A DNA stretch of 64,000 nt from Arabidopsis thaliana (Eukaryota > Streptophyta > Magnoliopsida > Brassicales > Brassicaceae), in assembly GCF_000001735.4 (NCBI RefSeq), contig NC_003071.7, positions 1,127,001 through 1,191,000 of the forward strand. The letters run 5' to 3'. Under the pieces are notes generated by a model that saw nothing but the letters and a program-made list of their open reading frames with translations, searched no databases and had not been told where the DNA came from. Positions within the stretch are counted from its first letter, which is position 1. The number at the start of each line of letters is the position of its first letter. Shown here piece by piece: positions 43,501-54,559 of this stretch. The position numbers and the translations under genes are program-made.

Positions 43501-44146
43501 CACAAAATTAGGACTCATAGTTGTGCTTGCGGATGTTAACACAATTTGCTTCGACAAGATATATACACAAATTAGGTTTGGTTAATTCACTATCCTTATG
43601 ATATTCATCTAGCATCTGATCAATAGGCTGTGATCATCTCAGATTAAACATAGTATAACCGATCGACTTCTAAAACATCAAGACAACTTACATAAATAGT
43701 AAAGGATTTCTAACTTCTAAGAGATTATTCTATATTGGTTCTCTCTAAAATCTTGATTAAGATGATAATTTATGGGAAACTTTTCACAAAATGTTAATGG
43801 AAAATAATGGTAGATAAAGAACGTGGGAAATAAGAGAAGAGAGACAAAAAAAGACAGAAAGGCAAAGACTCGACAAATTGGGTTTGATGAAGTGTGATGC
43901 CAAACTTGTGTTTGTCCCAAGACAAACAACCCCGAGAACGAGCCTCAATGGCGTGAACCCCTTTTCTATACCTTGACATAATAAATTCATATATTTTTAA
44001 TAAATAGTATCTTCAACCTTTTTTGAAACTCTCACTTTTGTGTTTCGTGCACTTATCTCACATAGTCACATTAAGATATTATATACAAATATAATAGGTA
44101 TATAGATAGATAGATACATATATATGTGTTAGCTCCTTTTAGTTGA
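43501..44146. other. Intergenic, RGF8 promoter
   Basis: AT-rich DNA with overlapping minus-strand frames at 43717-43990 that share no domain. A TAGA/TATA simple repeat lies at 44098-44125. It probably includes the RGF8 promoter. Confidence 0.45.
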
Positions 44147-44154
44147 TATAAAAG
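44147..44154 (+). promoter_or_regulatory. TATA box of RGF8
   Basis: TATAAAAG lies 79 bases before the RGF8 start codon, predicting a short purine-rich leader. Confidence 0.55.
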
Positions 44155-44225
44155 AAGAGAAGAAGAAGAAAAAGAAAGATAGCACAAAAAAGCTTCTCAT
44201 ATAGCTAAAAATCACTTTGAAGAAT

Positions 44226-45147
44226 ATGAAGCTAATTAGAGTCACCCTCTTTCTTTGTGCACTAGCCATTTTATTGCTTGTAACTCCAACATCTTCTCTA
44301 CAACTTAAACATCCCTACTCATCTCCTAGCCAAGGTAATTAAGTTCACTTTTTTTGTCTTAAACTTTTAAGGTTTGAATATGAAGTGGTAACTGACTTTA
44401 CTTACAACAATACAGGTTTAAGCAAAAAGATTGTTACGAAAATGGCGACGCGAAAGCTCATGATCATCTCTAGTGAATATGTAAGAGATTGTTGTATGTA
44501 TTTATCTCATATTGAAGCTCCAGTTTGATTTCTATGAAAAGTTTCTAATCAAACCTTCTCTATTGCAAATAATAGGTGATGACATCAACATCTCATGAAG
44601 GTTCAAGCGAACAACTTCGAGTCACTTCTTCAGGTAAATCAATCATTTGAGAAATTATAAGCTGTTTCTTAATATTATATAAAGTATTTAGACCTTTCTT
44701 CTTCTTTTTCTTCCTTAAAGAAATCGATAATTAGCAAACTCACATAACTTAAGCACACTTCTATAGTAGTCAAACGAAGTTCAAACAAATAGATATAAAA
44801 GTCAAACATACGAATCATTGACCATGTCAGAAGAAAATCTTTATCAATGTTTCTTTTGCTTTCTTCTTCAGAATTTTGTTATTATCTTTCTAAGTATAAT
44901 ATATAAAACTAAACGAAAAGATTCGAAACCTTTCTGGGACTTTCAAACTGAGAAGTATAATATGAGATGATTTTGTATTAAGTCTAGTTTATGTTTTGAT
45001 TTCACAGGAAAATCTAAGGATGAAGAGAAGAAACTAAGTGAAGAAGAAGAAGAGAAAAAAGCTCTAGCGAAATATCTATCGATGGATTATCGTACGTTTA
45101 GAAGAAGAAGACCAGTTCACAACAAGGCTTTACCTCTTGATCCATGA
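44226..45147 (+). CDS. RGF8: Root meristem growth factor 8 precursor (GOLVEN6)
   Basis: This is the precursor of a secreted, tyrosine-sulfated RGF/GLV/CLEL peptide hormone; this member (GLV6) is known for roles in lateral root initiation. Exons 44226-44334, 44416-44480, 44576-44633 and 45008-45147 give 123 residues. An N-terminal signal peptide ([19 protein letters not shown], cleavage after about residue 24) precedes a variable charged propeptide ([16 protein letters not shown]) and the peptide motif [13 protein letters not shown]. The Asp-Tyr pair is the sulfation signal, and the C-terminal HN is the conserved end. Seven residues (KALPLDP) follow the motif, so C-terminal trimming is needed for maturation. 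The introns divide the propeptide, which makes the gene easy to miss in an ORF scan. Confidence 0.92.
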
Positions 45148-46169
45148 AAACATTATATTATTTCAAAATAACTAATAAAAGTTCTAGCTAGATTAATATT
45201 TGTTATTAGGATGGTTATTGGTTAATTGGTTGTAGTAACGTAGTTTAGTTTCTTTGGACCATTGAGGAACAAGTTTTGGCGATATTATTGTAATTAAAGG
45301 AACATGTTCGTGTTATTTTTCTTATATTAATGATAATGGCCGACAAAACACTAAAACTCTGGTTTGGGGTTTGAGCTTATTTGCTCTTCGTTTCACGCAC
45401 TGTAACATGGTGGTTGAGTTGGTTACAATAAGTCAATAATATATTTATCAAATTGATGATGCTTACATATACTAAAGACGAGTCCACGTATGACAATTAG
45501 TATTTACAGTTTATAGTTATGACAATATCAATTATCAAGAGTCAAGACGATTTGTTCATAGTTATGACAATTACTAGTATTTACTGTTTCGAAAAAAGAA
45601 AATCAGCGTAAAGAACAAGTAAATATTTAACATAATTACCAAATTACTCTGGCTCATATTTTCATCTATTTTTCTTAATTTTTATAATATTATTTAGGTT
45701 TAAAATTCGTAATACAAATATTAATACATATAATTTGGCACGAAAAATTCGTGCAGAACCGCTACATACCACATATGTAAACAATTTTTTTCAAGATTGG
45801 TTCATCTGAGTCATAAATAATATTTAATGACAAAAAAAACAATATTTTAAAGTATTTGATTTGTTGTTGAATTATTTAGATTATTAAGATTTGTTTTGTA
45901 TTTTAAGGAGAAAATTGAAAAGATATGGAAGTTGTAAAAATTTGCATTGACCATTTGACCAATCTGGGTCAACAACAAACGAAGAAACAAATTAAAAAAA
46001 CACACCAGCTTATCTATTGTTAGTTTTTTTTTTTTCTGTTTTCAGGTGTTTTCTTAAATCACAAGCTACAAACCCTATATTTATCTTCTGCAACAAGTCA
46101 GCATCGAACTCTCAGATCATTTATCAATTCATCTTCTTAATTTACTTGACCCTTTCTCTTTACACGATA
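45148..46169. other. Intergenic
   Basis: RGF8 3' region and TET13 promoter/leader. The TET13 frame stays open upstream to about 46017 but without an ATG. No other gene is seen. Confidence 0.45.
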
Positions 46170-47115
46170 ATGGCGAGAGATAAAGAAGATCAAAACAATG
46201 AGAATCCTTCAATTGTCCAGAACATGTCATTTCCATTCAACACCATTTTCTTGATCTCAAGCGCAATCTTCCTCGTCACAGCCGCTTTCTGGTTCGTAGC
46301 CGTCATGACATTACATTACAGGACCGATGAATGTAACCGGTTCGTCACAACTCCCGGAATATTCATAAGCTTCTCATTGCTTGCTATGTCCCTCACTGGA
46401 TTCTACGCAGCTTACTTCAAATCCGATTGTCTCTTTCGAATCCACTTCTTTATCTTCTTCTTGTGGATGTTCGTTGTCGTGTCTAAAGCAATCTTTGTCA
46501 TCTTTCTACATAAGGAGACCAATCCTAGATTGTTTCCTGGGACCAAGATTTATGAGTTTAGGTACGAGGATTACTCAGGATGGGTTAGTAGATTGGTCAT
46601 CAAAGACGATGAATGGTATCGTACAAGGAGATGTCTTGTTAAGGACAATGTTTGTAACAGGCTAAACCATAAGATGCCAGCTTCTGAGTTTTATCAGATG
46701 AATCTAACTCCTATACAGGTAATATAACCTAAGCTACACATTAACTAAATCAAACCGAATCTAGTTTTGATTCCGGTTTAATGTTTTTTTTTATTTCATT
46801 CTAATTTTGTTTCTTTTTTTATGACAGTCGGGTTGTTGCAAACCACCACTTTCATGTGGATTGAATTACGAGAAACCAAATAATTGGACAGTTTCAAGAT
46901 ATTATAACAATTTAGAAGTTGATTGCAAGAGATGGAACAATTCTGCAGATACATTATGCTTCGATTGTGATTCATGTAAAGCTGTGATTATTGCTGATGT
47001 ACATAATACTTCATTTTCCATAACAGTTAACATTATTCATATCATCTTTAGTCTTTGTATCGGCATGACCGGTTGGTTTGCCTGGTTAAGGATCCTTCGA
47101 GAAAGTCAGAAATAG
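46170..47115 (+). CDS. TET13: Tetraspanin TET13
   Basis: A plant tetraspanin, a four-span plasma-membrane organiser. Exons 46170-46718 and 46828-47115 give 278 residues. Spans are at about 23-50 (FPFNTIFLISSAIFLVTAAFWFV), 65-88 (TTPGIFISFSLLAMSLTGFY), 92-115 (IHFFIFFLWMFVVVSKAIFVI) and near the C-terminus (TVNIIHIIFSLCIGMTGWFAWL). The large extracellular loop carries the plant signature SGCCKPPLSCG plus further cysteines (CFDCDSC) that form disulfides. The first intron falls just before the GCCK motif, as usual for the family. I start at MARDKEDQNN. Confidence 0.92.
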
Positions 47116-47182
47116 ATTTGTACACATATGTAAGACACATATAAATAAATTGTTTCTTTTTATTATTTCTTATAATTTATAT

Positions 47183-47623
47183 CCCTTGCTCAAAAATCGC
47201 TAGGCGCTAGTTGGGCGGTAAGGGTGAGCCTAACGCCTAGTAGGAAAATCGGAGATTATACGGGATTAATCGGATATTAGTTTTAGGGTTATTTCATATT
47301 TTTAAAATATATTAATCCATTATAATTAAGAAAATTATATAATATTGTTTTTTAAATTGTATTAAACACATGAAAACAAGATTTTCTATTCAAATTTATA
47401 ATTTTTATACAAATTACGAACATAAGTTGGATATTTTAAATTTTAAATTTTAAAATGAAAAAAAAGAAAAAATAAAAATAAAAAAATTGGGCTAGCCATC
47501 CTCTAGACAGATTTAGGCGGGTCTAAACCGACAAAAATCGGATCAACGATTAATTTTCCCAATTTAGACAAAATCGTTGCAGACTCCATCTGATCTCTAT
47601 GCGGCCGATTTTTTGAACAAGGC
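47183..47623. mobile_element. MITE-like non-autonomous DNA transposon
   Basis: Imperfect terminal inverted repeats (left CCCTTGCTCAAAAATCG; the right end reads GCCTTGTTCAAAAAATCG on the opposite strand) bound 441 bases of non-coding, AT-rich DNA. The flanks are direct TTATAT copies at 47177-47182 and 47624-47629. The left interior has a CTAGGCGCTAG palindrome-like stretch. The superfamily is not assigned, and the short, AT-only direct repeats could be chance. Confidence 0.6.
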
Positions 47624-47629
47624 TTATAT

Positions 47630-48256
47630 GTATACAATCAATTTAAACCGATTGAAAGAGTAAACAAAAGGTTATAATTTTAGTAACTGTTTGTTTACTT
47701 GGTTGGATTGGACTGTCCGTCACCTGCCATTTCTGTCTTTGCACTTAGGAATTAGAAAGTTTATATGTATATTTTTCCTGGACGGCCACTGAATTTGTGG
47801 ATGTAATATATGAGTTTGTGTATCACTGTATTGTGGATAAAAAGATTTAGGGCTAAGCGTTCTTTAGAAACACAGACTGAAAATGTGAAATGAAAGCATG
47901 TTTGTTGATGATTTTTGTGAATTACAAAAAGAACTTAGAGAGGATATAATGTAAAAAGACCCCCTTCTTCATAATTGGGCCTTAGTTATAATTCCCTTGG
48001 AATTTTATGGTATGAGTTTTTTTTGTTTGACGAGATCCAACGCCAACAAATACGAAGCTAACAAACTCTCTCATCTAACAAACTATTTCTAAAGTTACTT
48101 TTTTATTTGTTTCAATATATCAATCAATGAATATAAATATAAAAATAAAGAAAACCAAACTATTGTGATATCATATAACAACCAAAATAATAAAATTTTA
48201 TCCAACCTCTTCTACTATATATGTATTTAATCTATATATAGTCCAATTATAGAAAC
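47630..48256. other. Intergenic
   Basis: AT-rich DNA upstream of the second LEA gene. No gene is seen. Confidence 0.4.
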
Positions 48257-48312
48257 ACGAGACCGGCATGTACGCATTTCTGTTTCCCTTCTATCTCAAA
48301 CCCCAAACGTTC
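48257..48312 (-). repeat. CATGCCGG block, copy D
   Basis: The minus strand reads ACGTTTGGGGTTTGAGAT, GAAACAGAAATGCGTA, then CATGCCGGTCTCGTG, parallel to copies A and C. It lies 340-400 bases upstream of the LEA gene at 48653 and points away from it, as copy C does relative to its gene. Confidence 0.65.
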
Positions 48313-48480
48313 CAATTTCTAAATACAGTTCTCTACTTTAGTAATGTTTAATAATGTTTCTTTCAACATTTCAGTTTTCTATACCCGTTGTGACAAGACA
48401 CTCAAATTTTCCAGGACTTATGTTTGACTATTTTTTAGGCAAGGTAAAAAATTGCATAAGTCTCGAAACTTTTGGGTGTT

Positions 48481-48545
48481 CGGGCGGATTGGTTAGTTAG
48501 AAACTAATGCACGTCAGCCTCTGAGGTTCCGTGTAATAGATTCTC
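48481..48545 (+). promoter_or_regulatory. Shared LEA promoter module, copy P3
   Basis: GGTTAGTTAGAAACTAATGC followed by ACGTCAGCCTCTGAGGT is the inverse complement of P1 (17014-17061) with few differences. It places the CCAAT-like and TGACGT boxes about 110-170 bases upstream of the ATG, as in the paralogue. Confidence 0.7.
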
Positions 48546-48652
48546 ATGTTGTCCTTTAAAAATGAAACTCTTCCCTTTGATTCTTTTTGTTCCCAAAACA
48601 CATTTTTCTACATCTTAGAGTCTTAGAGAAGAAAGGCAAGATAATCAATCTC

Positions 48653-49597
48653 ATGGCGATGTCGATCTCCGGAGCTGTGTTTAATGGTTTGGGTTCTTCG
48701 TTCTTGATCAGTCGAGGCAAGAGAAGCGGCGTTGGACTTGGCGTAGTAGCTATGAGGGTTGGCCGGAAAAATGTGATCACTTCACCTAAGTGCAAGAAGT
48801 CGTGGGTTCCGACAGCCGTCAAAGGTGATGGTAACTCAAAACTCGACCCCAAATGGCTCGATGATGCCTCGTAAGTCTATATCGTTAATACTGATTTTTC
48901 GTTATACTATTATAAGAGATATTATGATAGAAAAATCATAAATGATACATTATGATTTAGTAATATGTTTCACCATTACTTTTTACTTTTTGGTCAATTG
49001 TTTTCAAATTTCTGTCAATTTTTTATAGTTATTTTTTTAGAAATAAAATTTGTTGATTTTTTTTTGTTTGATAATTTATTCTCTTGAGAGTTTTTTTGTT
49101 AACTTTATGAAATATTACACATAAATTTGGTTTTCATAAAATGGGAACACTAAGTATATAAATTTGGTTTTCATACAAAACACATTTTTATTTGTTCATG
49201 TGTAATAATTTTGTAAATTGTCACACACACACACAAAAGACAGAAAGCTTCCGACTACGTGAAGGAGAAGGGAAGCGAAGTGGGACATGCGTCTGCTCAG
49301 AAAGGGCAAGATGTTAATGATCATGTAGATAGAGCAAAGTACTATATGTTTGAGAAAGCTAGTGAAGCAATCGACAATGTGGCTGAAATTGCTCAGTTTG
49401 CTTCGGAGTTTGTGACGGAGAAAGGCAAGGAGACGAAGAAAGAAACTGCTTCAATATCGGAGAAAGCCAAAGACTTCATTGTTGAAAAAGCCGGTGAAAT
49501 TATAGATATAGCGACGGATGTGAGCAAGAAAACGGCCAAGTACGTCGGAGATAAAGCCAAGGAGGTTAAAGAAGCTATAATGCCTCCAAAAACTTAA
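48653..49597 (+). CDS. COR15-like plastid LEA protein, second copy
   Basis: This paralogue of the gene at 15941-16917 is in opposite orientation and about 32 kb away; it should be At2g03850. Exons 48653-48870 and 49240-49597 give 191 residues. The transit peptide starts MAMSISGAVFNGLGSS, almost the COR15 N-terminus, and passes through KKSWVPTAVKGDGN. Exon 1 ends in DPKWLDDAS at exactly the same intron position as its paralogue. Exon 2 has the Lys/Glu/Ala amphipathic repeats (ASEFVTEKGKETKKE, AKDFIVEKAGEI, AKYVGDKAKEVKEA). The acceptor AAAAG at 49239 gives DASQKASDYVKEK. An internal ATG two codons downstream equals the paralogue's start. A chloroplast-stroma, cold- or dehydration-protective role is inferred from COR15. 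Confidence 0.87.
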
Positions 49598-49994
49598 AGT
49601 AAAGATTTGATGCAGCCCTAAACATATACGAGGTCTTGAGGCAATGTAGCAAAAAATATGTATTATTATGCGAGATAATGAAACTGTTATAATCAGAACT
49701 CTAAGACACGCCTCTTTAATCATTGGAAAATTCTCTTCTAAGTATGTAGTATGAGATAATAATTAGGATCCTCCTAGCAAGGTAATGATGCCTAGAAATA
49801 AGGATACAGTAACCCAAGTGATCAAACCGGACTGCAACAAAACCAGAGAAAGTAACAGATCGATCAATTTCAATTACGGTTATCATTTGAATTAACCGGT
49901 ATTAACAATCAAACCGGAGAAATGAAGAATCGGTTTTTACGCTTATGGTTGATCTTGTTTCTTCCTCAGTTTTGTTCCACAAACAAGAATAAGA
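49598..49994. other. LEA 3' region
   Basis: The LEA 3' UTR and a short spacer up to the copia fragment. The left boundary of the retroelement is eroded near 49,990. Confidence 0.45.
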
Positions 49995-50649
49995 TCGCTT
50001 TATCTGACAATAACAAGACCAGACATTACTTTTGCAGTCCATCAGCTAAGTCAGTTCATTTCAGTACCATCAGATGTTCATCTTCAAGCTACATACAAAG
50101 TGCTCATGTATATTAAATCTAACCATGGTCAAGGTTTAATGTACTCAGCTGATTCAGAATTATGCTTGAATGCTTTTGCGGATGCGGACTGCGGAACCTG
50201 CAAAGATACACGTAGATCAGTTACTGGTTATTGTGTTTATCTTGGTCACTCTTTCATGGAAACTAAAGAAACAATCAGTAGCTATTCAGAGTAGTACAAA
50301 GCCTGAATATAGAAGTCTTGCTCATGCCACTTGTGAGATTATTTGGCTACAACAGCTGCTTTAAGACTTACACATCAAAGTTACTTGTCCGGCAAAACTC
50401 TTCTGCGACAACAAATCAGCTATCCACATTGCTATGAACCCGGTATTTCATGAGAGGACTAAACACATAGAGATAGATTGCCATACAGTTCGTGACCAAA
50501 TCAAGGCTGGTCATCTCACTACTCTACATGTTCCGACTGAGAATCAACATGCTGATATTTTGACAAAACCATTACATCCCGGTCCATTCCATCATTTACT
50601 TCAGAAGATGTCAATTTCAAATCTTTATCTTCATAAACCAGACACTTAG
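49995..50649 (+). pseudogene. copia RNase H region, frameshifted
   Basis: The reading is LTITRPDITFAVHQLSQF, then VHLQATYKVLMYIKSNHG, then NAFADADCGTCKDTRRSVTGY. After a frameshift near 50260 it continues with SSTKPEYRSLAHATCEIIWL; then come a stop at 50362 and [29 protein letters not shown] and [17 protein letters not shown]. These are diagnostic for copia RNase H. The usual DADW is DADC, and at least one frameshift and one stop prevent expression. Confidence 0.85.
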
Positions 50650-50677
50650 AACGTAAAGGTTTGAGAGGGGCGTATTA

Positions 50678-50877
50678 TGATATATGGTGCGACAGGTTAA
50701 CATCAGTTATCTGATGGTTGGTTTAGTATGGTTATTAGTGATGTATATATAAGCTTAAGTACACTTTATTTAGATTAAGATTTTGTAAAAACATTTACAT
50801 GATAATAAAGATTCTGTTAGATATGAGTTTTAGCTCTCCTCTGTTCCCTTCTCTAGCTTGATCTCTCCGGTGTATCA
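50678..50877 (+). repeat. Solo 3' LTR of the copia remnant
   Basis: About 200 bases begin TGATATATGG and end GGTGTATCA, with terminal inverted ends TGATATA/TGTATCA. They directly follow the polypurine tract. The LTR includes TATATAAGC-like sequence near 50745 that may have been its promoter. Confidence 0.7.
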
Positions 50878-51426
50878 GACTTCAATAGTTTATAATTTAC
50901 TTTTCGATAACGATTATGATTTGTCCAAAAAATAAAAGTGAAACCAAAATTTAATTAAACAAGAGGGAGATTATAAAATAGTCCTCACTACGGCTGGACA
51001 CGAAAAAATATCCTGAAAATTAGTGATATTTGTTATTCGATTCGTTTTAACAGAATAATTGATTTTATGATTTGCTTTCATCCAAAATATTCGGATACCC
51101 GAATTTTTTTTGTGATGATTATGGATATCCACTTTGATATATCTATTTTTTTTATATATAAATTATTTGATATAGTTTTAAAATAAGTTCCAAAACACAC
51201 ATTGTTGATATCACTGATCAAGAAAATGCTATTAAATTAATTCTAAAAACCAAAATCCGATAGTTTAAGATGCCACTAACATGAAAGAAAAATGACCAAA
51301 CTAATAACTTAACACAATATATCCAAAGGAGAAAAACTAAAGTTACAAATACTACAAACCCAAAATATACAATTATACAAACTATATTATGATATCTACA
51401 TATATATACATGACTATATATTCTAA
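50878..51426. other. Intergenic
   Basis: AT-rich DNA. The stretch at 51,000-51,140 carries repeated GGATA/ATCC words (TTCGGATACCCGAA) common in plant intergenic repeats. No gene is seen. Confidence 0.4.
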
Positions 51427-51452
51427 CTAGATAAGGATCCGTCCGATGGACG
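51427..51452 (-). mobile_element. Helitron-like 3' terminus
   Basis: On the minus strand the hairpin CGTCC-ATC-GGACG (51440-51452) is followed, nine bases later, by CTAG (51430-51427) and a host T. This is the arrangement of Helitron 3' ends (hairpin, then CTRR, inserted before T). The body would extend to higher coordinates through AT-rich DNA; no 5' TC end was identified. Confidence 0.5.
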
Positions 51453-52936
51453 AATTTATTTTTTTATAACTAAAATTAAATTCAGTAAAAATAATAAATA
51501 ATGACGTTGTAAGTAGAAATTATCTTTCAAAAGTAAAATATATTTATTTTTACTGTTTATTGTGTTTTTCACCACTAATATTATTGATTAAAAATTATTT
51601 GAATGAAAAATATATCACATTGACTAAAACCCTTTATATATAAAGATGATCTATCAACGTTGACTAAAAACTTTTGAAATCATGACATATGATAAAACTT
51701 TTGATTGATAACTTATTCATGATAATATTAGTTACTAATTTTGAGAAAAAAATCTATTATATTATTTATAAAATGTGATATCCGTCAATGCTGAAGATAA
51801 ATGGTTTTAGTAGAAAAGCATTTTCAGGCCGATTTGACCCGACTGAGTTCAAACGGATGTATGTGGAGCTTTTACAAAATAAAGTTGACTCATTTTTAGT
51901 TATCTATTTTGTATTTACTTTATCAGCGTTGGATTAAGTAAGACAATGACAATCTTTGGAAGTTACATCGTCTCGTTGGAATACGCACAAATGAAGTCTC
52001 ACTCAGGCTACGATGACCAATCCAAGCAATAGAGGAGAGATTAAGAGTCTTAGAGTCAAACTGGTCTGCAAAGAACTTTATAAAGTGATGAGGATCAAAT
52101 GTAGAAGATTTGAAGATGACATAGAAGAAATTTTCGAATTCACATGTAATTATAAGTCTTTTGGTTTTGATTCATGAATAAAGTGATTCTTTCTTCGTTA
52201 ATGATTGAGATTTCGGTTTAGATTTTTTTTTTAGTCTAAATTAAGGTCAACAACACGTTTGAATCTTTATTCATCTTTTTTTTACGGCTCTAATATCTCT
52301 TAATTTTACTCGATTTGGTGTTATTTAAATTTCGATTCGGCCGTTGAATACCTGAAATTTTGCTAGGTCAAGTTATTCAAATCTTTTTAACAGAGATATT
52401 TACTATTTGCGAGTTTATAAATGTGTGTGCATTTTTCGTAAAAGAATCAAAAATTTCTTTTTTGGAGTTTTGTGTCGATAGATGGTTAAGAGATTTTACC
52501 AAATGATTTACTTTACGACTTACAAGTACTTCACAAGTTCATAGTTAAATTTTAAAAGCGTTGCTCAGAATTAGAGGTGGATCAAACTTATGTTTCGTTT
52601 TAATTTTATTTTTGGTTAAATTTGTTAGTAATTGTTTTTAATAGGTTGTGCCGTTGTGGTAAATTTGCTTTGTGTTTACCAGTTATCTTGTTTTTTAAAC
52701 ATCTATTTTATTAGATTAAAAGTAAGGAGTATAATGACAATGCTAAATTTAGTTGTCTTTATTGTAATTTCTATTCAGATGATGTTTATTCTTCTTAGCT
52801 AACTGAACAATTGTATTACGATTTTATTAATTCCTAACTAATATCCCCTTCCAATTTTATTTCGGGTTTAGTTAACAATTTAATGTTTAGTTATCGGTTT
52901 ATGGTTCAATTTACGGTTCAGTTCAAATAATATGGT
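51453..52936. other. Intergenic, possibly Helitron body
   Basis: AT-rich non-coding DNA with no credible ORF. The first few hundred bases may be a non-autonomous Helitron. Confidence 0.4.
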
Positions 52937-53305
52937 AACCATGGTTAGGGATTTAAACCAGAGTCCTTTACGAGATCAGAGTTAAAAAACAAAAAGCGTC
53001 ACTAGGAAGCTGCGACTATTTGACTGACTCTGATTTCACGCGACTCCTTGTGAGATTCTCCGATTGCTTCGCCTGAGTTTCTGGGTTAACTCTCCACGCC
53101 GTCACTTTGATCTTTGCTTTTCCGGTGAGGTTTCTTCATCCACTTGTTGATTTCCGAATTCACACATTTTCCGAATCCACTTGGGGCCAAAGAATTGCAA
53201 ACCCTAATTTTTAATCATCAACTCTATTCTGAACCAATTTGATTTCCGTTTTTTGCAGATCTTTAGGGTTTTTGTTTAGGGAATTGTCGAAGACTCTGCT
53301 CTAAC
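52937..53305 (+). promoter_or_regulatory. LSM7 promoter and leader
   Basis: The leader contains AACCATGGTTAGG, TTTAAACCAGAG and GATCAGAGTTAAAAA, which recur upstream of the PI4K gene at 58452-58503. An additional 5' UTR intron is likely: donor near CCGGTGAGG at 53120, acceptor TTTTTTGCAG ending at 53259. Confidence 0.55.
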
Positions 53306-54256
53306 ATGGTAAAGTTTAACCTAAATTGAAGTAGCAAAGTATCATTGTTATATGAGTCGAGTTAATTCTTAAGCGAGTGTTTGTTATTCACAGTCTGGAA
53401 GAAAAGAAACGGTTTTAGATTTGGCCAAGTTTGTAGATAAGGGTGTGCAAGTTAAGCTCACTGGTGGTAGACAAGGTAATAAAACAAGTGTTTCTCTCAT
53501 TATGCTCCAAAGATGATGATTCTTTCTAATGTTTTCTCTGAGATTTGTTTGATAGTTGCTATGTTTTTTGCTTGCAGTGACTGGAACTCTTAAAGGCTAT
53601 GACCAATTGCTTAATCTTGTTCTTGATGAAGCAGTCGAGTTCGTTCGAGGTATCTTTTATCTTACCTATATCTACTGCATTGATCTTGTTAGGCTACAAT
53701 TCTCTAGTGGAATCCGCCTCTTAGTAAACGAATCTCTGTATTGCTATGAAGTTTATTACTCTGGTTCATACAGATGTCTCCATGATGCCATTGGAAGATA
53801 TATGGAAATTTTGATTAGAAGAGACTGTTTGATTGCTTAATCATGTTATGTTGGTGATATGAATGGGATGATTTCATTCTCTTAGCTAGATTTTGAAACT
53901 AGAAGTGGGATCATATTTCCATAGATCTAACTCAGTTTTATGACCCTTGTGTTATGTTTTGATCAGATCATGATGATCCTTTGAAGACTACGGATCAGAC
54001 AAGACGCCTTGGTTTGATTGTATGATTCATTTACCTTCTTTTTTCATTACTATAAGTGTAATCCTGTTTAGTGCAAATAATATCATTGTTTCTTCTAGCA
54101 TCGTGTTATTTGTAATGGAGTTCCATAGTTTAGATGCTAAATCATGATGGTTTGTCTTGTTTTTAGGTTTGCCGTGGAACAGCGGTGATGCTTGTCTCAC
54201 CAACCGATGGCACCGAAGAAATCGCTAACCCGTTCGTTACTGCAGAGGCTGTCTAA
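53306..54256 (+). CDS. LSM7: U6 snRNA-associated Sm-like protein LSM7
   Basis: LSM7 is a subunit of both the cytoplasmic LSM1-7 ring (mRNA decapping and decay) and the nuclear LSM2-8 ring (U6 snRNA stability, splicing). Exons 53306-53308, 53394-53475, 53578-53649, 53967-54019 and 54167-54256 give 99 residues starting MSGRKETVLDLAKFVDKGV. The Sm1 motif is VQVKLTGGRQVTGTLKGYDQLLNLVLDEAVEF (about 20-51) and the Sm2 motif is LGLIVCRGTAVMLVSP (about 67-82). The start codon alone forms the coding part of its exon: the next two bases are GT of the donor. The length and motif set match LSM7 rather than other LSm proteins. Confidence 0.95.
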
Positions 54257-54559
54257 AGACTTTCTTCTCAAAGAATATGTCTCTCTATTAGTTTAACTTG
54301 GCGATTTAGAGAGTATTTCATCTAACTCTCTGGTGTGATGTTGGAAACATATATGTTCAATTTAAACAATTTGGAACATCATGGACACTTACCTAACTTC
54401 GTTCTCAAATCTCGTTGTGCCAAAGCACAAAATCTCCTTAACCAGAACTGAAGTAAACCGGAAAAATCGAATGTCTGAGTCTTCTCGTTACTGAACCATG
54501 GATTTATAAGCGAGTGATTTGAAATTTTTGAAGTTGTTTCCATAGTTTTAGTGGAGACG
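54257..54559. other. LSM7-REME1 spacer
   Basis: The LSM7 3' UTR and REME1 leader, only 303 bases in all. No TATA box is evident. Confidence 0.45.

Larger units (their letters stand above)
49995..50877 (+). mobile_element. Ty1/copia retrotransposon, 3' end only
   Basis: The end of the RT/RNase H part of a copia pol is followed by a purine-rich tract (TTTGAGAGGGG, near 50660) and one complete LTR. The 5' LTR, gag, protease, integrase and most of RT are absent, so this is a 5'-deleted remnant. It should correspond to the pseudogene between the LEA gene and LSM7. Confidence 0.85.

Noticed and set aside
43717-43990. Three overlapping minus-strand frames near 43.8 kb
   Set aside because: They overlap one another in different frames, none has family features, and the shared region is a pyrimidine-rich tract.
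46017-46169. N-terminal extension of the TET13 frame
   Set aside because: No ATG in frame. Tetraspanins start just before the first span, as MARDKEDQNN does.
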